From: Xestospongia muta
Lineage: Eukaryota > Porifera > Demospongiae > Haplosclerida > Petrosiidae
Direction: 5' to 3'
DNA length: 64,000 nt
Assembly: GCA_963693285.1 (NCBI GenBank)
Contig: OY848920.1
Location: forward strand, 4,911,135-4,975,134
Shown: positions 12,843 to 25,000 of the stretch, one piece after another
How the letters are laid out: every line of letters begins with the position of its first letter
Numbering within the stretch: the stretch's first letter is position 1
Notes under the pieces: model-generated
What the model saw: the letters and a program-made list of their open reading frames with translations, nothing else
Databases searched by the model: none
What the model was told of the DNA's origin: nothing
Made by a program: the position numbers and the translations under genes

Positions 12843-13068
12843 ATGATTGATACCATTCAATGGAGATTGAGTATTGGATTGTGGGCATGTCATCAGACAT
12901 CTTATAGCAGTCACACAAAAGGAACTCCAAACACTGAGAGCAGTAGTAGGATAGATGGAGTGACTATGATCAGGAAGATTAAAGATGTTACCTTCTCGTT
13001 AGGAGTCTTTCTCTCACTTCTTCTCATTTTATCAGGAGATGTTGAACTCAATCCTGGCCCTGAAACTG
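12843..13068 (+). CDS. Exon 1: leader with 2A-like (StopGo) motif
   Basis: The exon codes from an ATG at 12843 for 75 residues and splits a Gly codon at its GT donor, in phase 1. A second ATG at 12966 (residue 42) gives a shorter, more signal-like start: MIRKIKDVTFSLGVFLSLLL then ILSGDVELNPGP. GDVELNPGP at 13035-13061 fits the D-V/I-E-x-N-P-G-P rule for 2A peptides, where the ribosome skips the Gly-Pro bond (13056-13061). In sea urchin NLR-like proteins, N-terminal 2A sequences double as secretion signals, giving two fates for the downstream protein. The same role here is inference. Some non-LTR retrotransposons also begin with 2A, so a transposon origin must be excluded, but no reverse transcriptase follows. 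Confidence 0.7.
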
Positions 13069-16000
13069 GTAACTCTACTATTAAAATAAATGGCTTGTTT
13101 CCCTTTTATACATATCTATGTATCTATTAGTCACTTATGAGTTAGAGATATTATCCCTGTTACAGATAAAAAGTTTATTCCAAAATTTGAATTTTATAAA
13201 GCAATGTCTGACACTACTCAGGTCAATAACAGTTGACATTTACATTAACAATGATAGCTCATCAAACTATGATGAACTTAATTACTGTCAGCTTAGGTGC
13301 CATTAGTTAATTAACTTAGCTCTCCAAGTATTTCAAGCACTCATTTAGGCTATTATTGTTCTCAATTGTAATTATTCAAACTAGTTTGAATTGAATATGA
13401 AAAGAGGTTAGTCCAAAAAACCTATTAAATACATATAGCTTTTGTGTTCTATAGTTTTATATTTGTCACTATTGGTGAGATCTATAAGGACTTTAACAAG
13501 AAATAAGTTTTTTTGAAATCATAATCAAGACAACAGAATTGTGGCTGAGTTTTGTTTAGACATTTGGTATAGTAAAAATGCTTGAGACTGTCCTTTTTAT
13601 GGGCAAAGTGTTCCAGAATTAGAATTTCATCAAACTATAAGTTCAGTTCTACATTTCTTTAAAAGCTGACATTATTGTGTTCAATTATATTCAACAATTG
13701 CACAAACAATAATGGCTTGCTAATATACAGTGAACTCTGTATTTACATTTTAGTGACAGTCTTTCTAATTATGTCACAACTAACAATGAGCTTATGCCAT
13801 GTTTTAATTATTGATATTGATTGGTTCATAAATTCAGCTCTCCAACTGTTGTGTCTTTTCAGCACTTATACACATATATGCTTATCACACAAGCTACATT
13901 TGTTTATACTCTTTATTTATATAAACTAGTTTGGATTGAAAATCCAAAACCTTTGTCCAAAGAAAGAAGCAATAAGTAAACATAAATAGAGAATATATAA
14001 GCAGTTTACTACTTCCACATTTATGTCTTAGTTTGAGTGCTATAAAACCATTACAGTAGTGTTGTTGGCTGTGTAATTTTGAATGCCTCTGGCTATTTTG
14101 ATAATAGAAAGTGACATTTATGTGTTAGATCCTATTGATTGTTGGATTCCAATGGCAAACTCAATAACATGTTGACCTCAAATTTAATGAGAACAGATAA
14201 ATATTTTGCAATATCCTTTTGTAGCTACACAAGCCAAAGAATTTTATTTCCTTATTTATAATAATTTAAAAAAAAATTATTTCCTTACTTTCCTTATTTA
14301 TAATATTTTGCTATAACACTCTATATGCTGATGATGCTCATGCAATGCTTTGTACTATATGAGCATTGAAACATATTCTATTAGGGATGTGTCACATACA
14401 TTTTCAATGGCATATCTTTGTCATACTATAAATTATGTGCCTTCGAAGATTTAACAAATAACACATTTCACCTTGAGAAGTCAGCCATGTGTCACATGGC
14501 AATTCAAAATTACAGTTATAATTATATGAACAGATGTTCTATTATAACAATTATTATTATTAAAATGGTAATCAGGTATTGTCTTTTATGATTTAAGGCA
14601 GCTATAAAGCCACAGTGGTTCTGAAAAAACCTTTTTACAAAGAAGGAAGACTGAGAATGCCTAGAACTTTCTCTTTTCATAACCTCTTGATACTGTTACG
14701 TGAAACTCCTGTGGCATCAGATGTTCGTTTATGAGATCCTTGAGTCTGTTTACACCTGTTGAGCTTTCTCAAAATAGTCACAGACATTTGTAACAACCTC
14801 CTTTGTTTGTGACGTCTGTCTCTTTGCTTTGGCATCTTAACAAACATGATTGAAAACATAGTGTGTTCACATGACATCCATGTGACCAAATAATGAGTAA
14901 CATTAAAATGTACTTCAGTAATAAATGTATATAATAAGTGAGGAAATACCTCACCTTACATTCCATGCATAAAACACCTTTTATTAATGAGGAGCTCTTC
15001 TCAACTTGGACAGAGTATAGTATTTGTTTGACATACCACATATTCTATTTATAGCCCAATCACAAACCATTGTATTATAAGTAGTAAATTTGTTAGATCA
15101 GTGTGAGTGAAGTCATTAAATTATAAACAGTAAATGTTATTAACAGTAGTAGAATAGTAGTACATGTAGATGTCCTAGTTAATTGTATAAATATAATTAC
15201 AATTTTATATTCCAAGTTTCTGTATTAAATTCCATGTCCATTTATTGATAATTGAAGTTTTCATTTGTCAACACTTAATCAATACCACATATATTTAAAA
15301 TGATAATATTTAAAACATTAATTAATTTATAATATGACAGTTTGTTATAATAATTGTTTTGTTTTTATCTCAGGTATTACCAGTATATTAAAGGAGACAC
15401 CTAAAGAATATGAACTACTTAGTCAATTAGTTGGTATCAGTGACAAATGGTATGATATTGGATTATCATTACAAGTACGTCGCAATGTTTTGGATAATTT
15501 GAAACACAAACAGATGAACAATGATTATAAACTCATTGCAGTCATTGAGAACATTCTAACTAGTCAATCATCCCTTGTTAACTGGAAAACAGTGATTGGT
15601 GCCATCGAGAGTCCTACTGTTAATGACAAGGAGACAGCTGATCTAATACGTCAATATCTTAGTACAGGTAAGAGTAATAAGTTATTATTATTAAGTAATG
15701 AGGTTATTAATAGTGGTGTTCAGACTACTACTGTAAAGTGTATTCAATACAGTTATAATCAACATTGTTCACACACAATGTACATCAGTTGAATGTGATT
15801 GAAAAATCAAATTAGTCTCAATTCACTTCAAAGTGGTTTGATGTTGATTGTATCAGTTATAATTTGAACACAGGAATGTTTTGTACATGTTATGAATAAT
15901 TGTGATCAGTTTGTAGGTAGTCATGTCTTGTTCTGACCTTTCCATATAATAAAGGTCATTAACAATCCTTTTTGTATTGGAATTAAGTCAGTTTATAGAT

Positions 16001-19000
16001 GTAAGCTTTATTGAATTAAATTAAATATAAACCACACCTAATGTCACTGTCAATACACTGTACCAAAGTAACAATGTACAGTAACAAGGACAGACTAATT
16101 AAAAATAAAGAGACAACAGACTAAGTTCTAGGAGCCAATTTGTCCAATATGGTACAGAGGTTATCGCATTTACAAAGTTGAATGGAGTCCTGAGGTAGGA
16201 GACAAGTTTCAGGAGAAATAGAAGAAATGAATAGTCATGATAGATACACAGTAGTGATCACAATAAATAGAAGAATAGTAGAACATGTGTCATGAGAATA
16301 TTCCAAACTGATCTACTATTATGGTATTAAAATGAATAACAATGATAATCATTACAGTAAAATGCTGTCCTCTTTGCTTTCTTCAATGTCCAAATCACCA
16401 TCTTCTCCATTGGATACCTTGCCAAATAAGGAGATAAATGACAAAATTATAAATACGTGGAGCTTTAATTTTACAAAGGAATATTAGAGAGAAAAATTAT
16501 AGAAAGTTTACAAACAATTAGTTATTATTCAAATTAGAGGCACAAAATTTTAGAATAATTACAGTATTGTGTCAATGAGTTTTAACGTACGTATAGTATG
16601 TAGTACTTATATTAAGAATGAACTTCTAATGTGTTTGGATGTGTCTAAAGATGGTTCAACAAACTATACTTGTATATGGGTCACTTTTCACTCTTGGTGT
16701 TGCATTGTGTAGTGTAGCATCAATGCTGTTCATATAAAAAAAAGGTTCATGTGAACAAAACTCCATCCTCATCATTATAAACTCTATTACTAGTGCAAAA
16801 TGGAGACTGAAGTGAACAATGTAGGTGTATCTTATATTTACTCAACAGCTATGTATAGTTTCTGTTTGTTGTTTATTCAGTTACCTAGCTTGCCACTTCC
16901 TTCCATGTGTTTTCTCTTGCTCTTGTATCCTTGTAGCTTTTGCTAGATACTTTCCACAAGCAAGGGAAACAATGAACAGTCTCAATAAGTTTCTCGTCTG
17001 TCAATACTCAAAACACGTGGTTATTGAAATTTGATTGGATGAAGACATTGCTTGAAACTTGACTCTATCCTCGCGTTGTGACATGTCACATTTGTAGGTC
17101 GTGCACACACTGTGTTCATAAATTGACGTGTGTACACACTACACAACATGACGCAATGTGACGCAAGGCTTTGTGTTGTTATGTGAACCAGCCTTCACTC
17201 ACAAAATGATCTCATAACATGTAACATGTACACACATAGAACATACCATACTAACACATTGACTTGATAGTAATCCTTATCTGTTTAACTCACAGTTACT
17301 GTTCATTGACCATACAGTAGATTCAATCAAATGAAAACTTTCCCAGTTTTTTCTAGTTTGTTTTTCATTACAATACAGTGTATTACACGTCTATCTACCT
17401 TATGTACACTTATACACTTGATTTGATGACTCATATGATATGAACAGTGACTGATTTCATCTGATATTTTAAGGCTTACCATTCTATTGTATGTCACATA
17501 GCAAACTTGATGTTATCTGCTTTAGAAGACAGAGTCCAACTCTTTTCATAGTCAGCTATAATATAAAGGAAATGAATATATATCATTGATTTATTATTTT
17601 ACTTTAATTATGACTACTTCATTGTTAAAGGATTAGCTCATGAATGACTTTATCATTGATTCCAATTAATTGGTACATGTACAAGTAGTAGTCACCAGTT
17701 CATCTAGTTTATCCAGCTATATCCTCCTCTTAACTGTTGTGTTAGAAATGTCTAGTAAAGGTCTTATCAGAATTTTAATTAATGATGATAAATGGAAATA
17801 AAGAAGCCACACCCTTTCCTGGAGCATACTAATTTCCTTTACAATGCATTTATGTTATGTTTGTAGATTTACATACTTTAAAACATCATAGTTACTGACT
17901 TATAGAGTCATAAAACAGTCTTAGTTTGAAAAAAAGGACTAAAATATCTTTCTTCACTTCAATAATAGAGAGTGAACAACATTTATATTCTACTTCCTAC
18001 CACCCACATTAGCCAGAATATGAGTAGTGGAATCTGATTGTTCATGTTGATATAAAAAGTCTGGGGACCTACTCCTACACTGTCTGTTAATTATTAATAT
18101 TAGTATATGTCAACAGTACACACACAAATTACTACTTTACTTGTTAACATGTACACATGTACAACTAATTTATAATTAACCTAAACAAGCCACACCCTAA
18201 AGTGTTTAATATCCAGTATTAGTTTAAACTTTTCCCACATATTCTATTTAAAGCCCAACCACAAACCATTGTATTATAAGTAGTAAATTTGTTAGATCAG
18301 TGTGAGTGAAGTCATTGAATGATAAACAGTAAATGTTATTAATAGTAGAAGAATAGTAGTACATGTAGATGTCCTAGTTAATTGTATAAATATAATTACA
18401 ATTTTATATTCCAAGTTTCTGTATTAAATTCCATGTCCATTTATTGATAATTGAAGTTTTCATTTGTCAACACTTAGTCAAATCCACATACATTTAAAAT
18501 GATAAATTTAAGACATTAATTAATTTATAATATGACAGTTTGTTATAATAATTATTTTGTCTTATCTCAGATATTACCACTATATTAAAGGAGACTCCTT
18601 CAAAATATGAACTATTCAGTCTATTACATAGTATCAGTGACAAATGGTATGATTTTGGATTATCATTACAAGTACGTCGCAATGCTTTGGATGAGATAAA
18701 ACAAAGTCAGGACAACGACGAAACCAACCTCAAGAAAGTAACGAACATCTGGAGAGATACAAAACCATCCCCTGATACTTGGGAAACAATAATTACTGCT
18801 GTGGAGAGTCCTGTTATTAACAACAAGGAGATAGCTGATATGATACGTCATCGTCTTAAAATTAGTAAGTTATTATTATTAAGTAATGAGGTTGTTTTAT
18901 TAATATTGTCACTGTCAATAAACTGTATAGTACAAACATTTTGAATTACAAAATGTTATCATTCTGTTGTCAAAGACTTTGATATAGTTTTTTATTAACT

Positions 19001-22000
19001 ACTTCTATACATCACAACATACATGTAGTATGTAGTACTGGTATTTAGAATGAACTTTATTGTGTTTTTATGATGTCTCTATGTTATAATATGTCTCATA
19101 ACATATATACACACATAGAACCAAAATATTGACTTGATAGTAATTCTTATCTGTTTAGTTCACAGTTACTGTTGTAGTTAAAGATGTTATAGATAACTAT
19201 ACTATTATATATAGAAGCTATACACTATGTAAATGTCACTTATGCTGATCATAGCAGTTCCCATAATATTCCTTTCTGCATGGCAGTTCTTCCCCAACAA
19301 TAGGAGTCCAAACACACTGGTATACATGGTAGCCATGAACCATTGCCTCAACACTAAAAGTAGCCATTGCAAAAGCCCATGTGCACTACTCTTGCCATCT
19401 AGGGGCAGAGTTTAATAATTGCAGTAACCTCGAAGTTTATTCCCCAAAATAATTCAGTTACAGCAATCCTCTAAATGTTAGCTCCTCGAAAATAAAGCAC
19501 TATATGGTATACTATTATGTACAGAAGCTGTACACTGTGTAAATGTCCCTGAATCTAGACTTATGATGATCATAGTAGTCCCCATAATATTCTAGACACA
19601 CCCATCATTAATAACAATAAAGTTTCTAAAAATTCATCAAATGAGATTTGGTTAGAGGTAAAATTTGATGTTTCTTTAACAATAATTATTTTTGACAAAG
19701 TTAGAGGTAGATGTAGAGCTTGTACATCTCTATGATATCACATGTGAACACACTTGTCAAGTATAGAGGGATGTGTCAGAATTAGAATACTTAAGGAAAT
19801 TAATTTTAATGATGAATTATTAGAGATAAAGTCAGAAAAAATATCTACATAATTAGTTATTTAGAAATTAGAGAGTTGAATTTTGGTATAACAGACTTGG
19901 ACCATGTTGACCAATCAGATTGCTTCATTTCAATTGCTATATTGGATACTCAGCATCTGCTGCTTTGGATACATGTGTGTCAAATCTACTTGTTAGCTTT
20001 AGCTAAGTTCTAATATCAATAGTAGTAAGAAGATAATAAGTTGAAGTGTTTTGTCAAATCAAATCTTTTGTCATCTTATGAGGAAGCCATTGTAAACTGG
20101 AGAGTCAAATGTTTTGTCAGTGCAATAGCTTAATCCTTCATAACCACAAGATTATTTTATAAAGAAAACAAATATCTTTAATATTGAACAATCTAAGTGT
20201 CACCAATGTTCCTAGTCTCATCCCCAGATAATCATTCCTTAACATGAAAAAGTATTCAAGTGCTTTCTTGCCATTACTAAAAGTATGAAAGAATTGTTGA
20301 TGATGTGACATCAACATAATAGTAATCCTTATCTGTTTAACTCACAGTTACTGTTGTAGTTAAAGTTAGACTGAAAGTACTTCTTAAAGTTTTTACAAGG
20401 ACCATACAGTAGATTCAATCAAATTATAACTTTTCTAGTTTACATCACTAACATCACTATTAAAGAATCTTACGATAAGTTTTGTAATTATAATGTTATA
20501 AATTATAGTCTTGTTCACTAATTTGTTTAACAATTTATCATATTATATATAAAACTAGATACACTAAATGCTTAATAACATCTTGTGACTTTTCTTTTGT
20601 CATCTGTCCAGTTTAGAGTTCAGTAAAGGGAGGGAACACCTTGTAACTACATATATCACTTAAAATAGCATTTTATCATTTCAACTGTTGTCTTGGTTAC
20701 CAGAATCTTATCAATATGATGTAGGCTCAACAAAGCCAAAACTGGTACAATTCAATTTGTATAAAGCTGACTAGAAGTCAAAAATTACTCTTTATAGTTT
20801 ATGTCCAATAACTGAAACTATGAGTGACAGATAGATACTATTTAAACTAAATTAACTGGGTTAGTTCACTTGAAACAATATCCACTTATAGCTTCAATTG
20901 AAGCCATGATTCAATTACTATAGTAAAATGGTAGTCCCTAAGACTGGACCAATGTCAACACTGAGTGTCCTTAAACTTGATACTGGCTGTGTTTAGTACA
21001 TGTATGTTCCTCAATACCAAGTATCACTGGTACATCTTGATGATCCCAACACAAGGGATATACACATTCCTTAGTCTTAAATACCATATTTCCTCGTAGA
21101 AACACCTATCCCAAATAAACACCTTACCCCATTTAAACGCCAAGCAGCATGGCTGAAATAGCATAATAAATGCCCAGTCTCGAATAAACGCCTGGGTGTG
21201 GTCAATACGCCACGTGGTTTCTCGTGTTATAATTACGGCGGCATCTAAAGAAAGTCACCGAAGCTTTAAATTTCATGCTGTACAAGTTGCTGAAGAAACT
21301 TCAAAATCTAATGCTTCTCACTTTATTTTACTTCAATGCTTTAAAAAGTGCCATGAAACTTTTGAGATGGAATGCGGCATGTGTTCTATGATTTTGCTGT
21401 CTCTCGTTAACGATTCGGCGTATCTATCATACAAGTTGCCTTCTTCTATCTTAGCTGGCAGCATCTCTCCAATAAATGGAGTCCATATAGTCTTGTAGAT
21501 ATGGTGGCCAGTAACAACGCTATTTTTCTTGTGTGTCTCCATATCGGTAGGTGGGACCAACACATGCTTATTTTTTAAATTACTGATAAACGTTCATCAC
21601 CGAATAAATGCCTACCTCAATTAAACGCCTACTTTATAGTCAAGATAAGATATAAATGCCTAGGTGTTTACATGAGGAAATTCGGTATTCATATTAACTG
21701 TAGTAAATCCTGGAATGGTCAATTCATTAGCCCAGTACATAATATTCCTAAACACTGGTATCACTAGATACTTTGTACATCCTGGGATGATGAGTGTCAG
21801 GTGACCAGTGCATTCCTATGTATCACTTAATACTGAGTATCCTATAGTACTTATTTTATCCTAAGATAGTTCATTTAGGGGTTCATTTTGGAACCCAGTG
21901 CATATATGTATCCCTTAACACTATGTTCTTGATACTTTGTACATCCTGGGATGGTACTTATAGTAGTCCAGTACATATGTATGTAACCATTAATACCAAG

Positions 22001-25000
22001 TATTCCTTGATACTTATTATGTACTGGGATGGTTTATTCAGGGGGTCATTTTGGAGCCCAGTGCATATATGTCCCTTAATACTAAGTATCCCTGGTATGG
22101 ATTCTCACCATTGTCACTAGAGAAAAGTTTAGTGTGTAATTCTATGGACCATTACTGATAATATACTCAAGAAATACTTGTTTTTGCTTCTCATACTCAC
22201 TTGTCAATATTTCTAAGACAGTATGTAAAGGTTCCAAGTTGATTCATAACCACACGACCTTATAACTTAAATATGCTAATATAAGTTACAAATCAAAATA
22301 CTTGTGGTTTATTTATCACAACAATTATCACAACATTACACCCACTGATTTAATAAATAGTGATTAATATAAACCAAGTACATTTGTCACCTTATTGTAT
22401 AAGCTTTTGTAAACTTTATATGTAACAATGAAAGTTCAAACATTGCATACCTTACTACTGTAAACATGTTGTCTGTAATTGTTCCTGAAATTATGACTCT
22501 TTCCACCAGCAAGGAAAAAAATAAAAAGTCTCAATAAGTTTCTCATCTATGAAAACTCAAAACACGTGGTTATTGAAATTTCATTGGATGAAAGCATTGC
22601 TTAAAACTTGATTCTATCCTTCCGTTGTGACACATCACATTTGTACATCATGCAAACACTGTGTTCATAAATTGACGTGTGTACACATTAAAAAAACATG
22701 ACACAATGTGACGCAAGGCTTTGTGTTGTTATGTGAACCAGCCTTCACGCACAAAATGATCTCATAACATGTAACATGTATACACATAAAACATACCACA
22801 CGAACACATTAACTTGATAGTAATCCTTATCTGTTTAACTCACAGTTACTGTTGTAGTTAAAGTTAGACTGAAAACACATCTTCAATGACCATACAGAAG
22901 ATTCAATCAAATGAAAACTTTCTATTTTTTCTAGTTTGTTTTTCATTACAATACAGTGTATTACATGTCTATCTACCTTATGTACACTTATACACTTGAT
23001 TTGATGACTCATATGATATGAATAGTGACTGATTTCATCTGAAAGTTAAGGCTTTCCATTCTATTGTATGTTACATAACAAATTTGATGTTATCTGCTTT
23101 AGAAGACAGAGTCCAACTCTTTCTATAGTCAGCTATAATATAAAGGAAATGAATATATATCATTGATTTATTATTTTACTTTAATTATGACTACTTCATT
23201 GTTAAAGAATTAGCTCATGAATGACTTTATTATTGATTCCAATTAATTGGTACATGTACAAGTAGTAGTTACCAGTTCATCTAGTCTATCCAGCTATACC
23301 CTCCTCTTAACTGATATGTTAGAAATGTCTAGTAAATGTCACATCAGAATTTTTATTAGTAATGATAAGTGGAAATACAGAAGCCACACCCTCTCCTGGA
23401 GCATACTAATTTCCCTTACAATGCATTTATATTATGTTTGTAGATTTACATACTTTAAAACATCATAGTTACTGACTTATAGAGTCATAAAACAGTCTTA
23501 GTTTGAAAACAAGATTAAAATAGCTTTCTTCACTTCAATAATAAAGAGTTAACAACATTTATATTCTACTTCCTACCACCCACACTAGCCAGAATATGAG
23601 TAGTGGAATCTGATTGTTCAGTTAAAGTTAATCAATTGTGACCTTTACTAGACCCTTCTTGTGTATTAGCAAAGAGGAGGGTCTAGCTTGATAGATTACA
23701 ACCCATCCTTCCCTTGAATGAATGTCTGATTTTTAGTTTCAAAAAAGAGTGATGTCCAGTACTATCACATCTTGTCCTTTGTATTAACTAGCAATCCTAT
23801 ATATCCCAGGATACTAAGTAGTCCTTAATCCTGGACCAATGTCAACACTGACTATCCTTAAACTTGATACTGGCTGTGTTTAGTACATGTATGTTCCTCA
23901 ATACCAAGTATCACTGGCACATTTTGATATGACCCCAACTCAAGAGATATATATACACATTCCTTAGTGTTAACTATTCATACTAACTGTAATACATCCT
24001 GGAATGGTCAATTCATGAGTCGGGTACATACATATCCCTAAACGGTGGTATCACTAGATACTTAGTACATCATGGGATAGTGAGTATCAGTAGCACAGTG
24101 CATAACTATATATCACTTATCAGTTGATATTGATTATATCCTAAGATGGTTCATTTGATGGTTCACTTTGGAGCCTAGTGCATATGTAACCCTTAACCCT
24201 TTAAGTGCAAAGGGCATATATTTATTTATACACGTGCGATACGTTGCTTGTATAAACGCAGAAGTCATATTTTTATATCCAGCTGAAAAATATTCATTAT
24301 TAATAAAACAGGTGTGTCTGTGGCTTTTTATGTTTTGATTGCTGTCCTTTGATCTTTTCTACACTGCTTTGATCTTCTATATCAAGTTTCTTCTATACAA
24401 TGGCAAAAATGTTATCTAGAAAGGAAGTGTTGGACCTAGTATTTGATGATGACTGCTTTGATGAACATGATAGTGAAGATGAATTTGATGGCTACATTGA
24501 TGATAGTGAAATTAAAAGGATAACAAGACACAATGAATATGACTATGATGATGATATTTTAGATAATAATGATGGAAATGAAAAAGAGAATGAACATGAA
24601 AATTATGAAGATGAAACGAATGAAGGTGATGATTATGAAGCTGTTAATTTCGATAAGGAGGAAGAAAACAACAGCTCAAAGCTTGAAAGCAATGAATGTG
24701 ATTTCATTCTTCCAAATTATTCTGCTTATCCTGGTGGGAGAGTTGATATGACAAACAAGTTGATTTTTTTGACTTACTCATAACTGATGATATAATTGAG
24801 AAGATTGTCTGTGAAACAAATCTCTATGCTAACCAGTTTCTAGAAAATAATGGTGAGCTGCCAAGATACTCTCGTGTCCATGTTTGGAAGAAGAAAGCCT
24901 TTTGTGCAGGTGAATTACTAAAGTTTTTCGGCATTATTTTGTGTATGGGTTTGATATGATATAGCTGGAGGATTATTGGCACACTCGTACTTTTTCTGAC

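Larger units (their letters stand above)
20930..22490. repeat. Intronic duplicated block B, copy 1
   Basis: This block matches 23820-24196 plus 26670-26766 plus 30557-31088, that is, a second copy split by two transposons. Landmarks are GGACCAATGTCAACACTGA near 20945, CAATACCAAGTATCACTGG near 21015, repeated TACTAAGTATCC-like phrases at 21690-22100, and the end at GAAATTATGACTC near 22490. It carries the TA-flanked element at 21084-21685, which is absent from the second copy. Confidence 0.85.

Noticed and set aside
12843..13068. Leader exon as the start of a non-LTR retrotransposon
   Set aside because: Considered because such elements can begin with 2A. No endonuclease or reverse transcriptase follows in 13069-15373, and the donor is in phase with the death-domain exon. 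Not fully excluded without transcripts.
13118..13929. Short hydrophobic frames after exon 1
   Set aside because: They lie in the intron after a clear GT donor and show no conserved motif.
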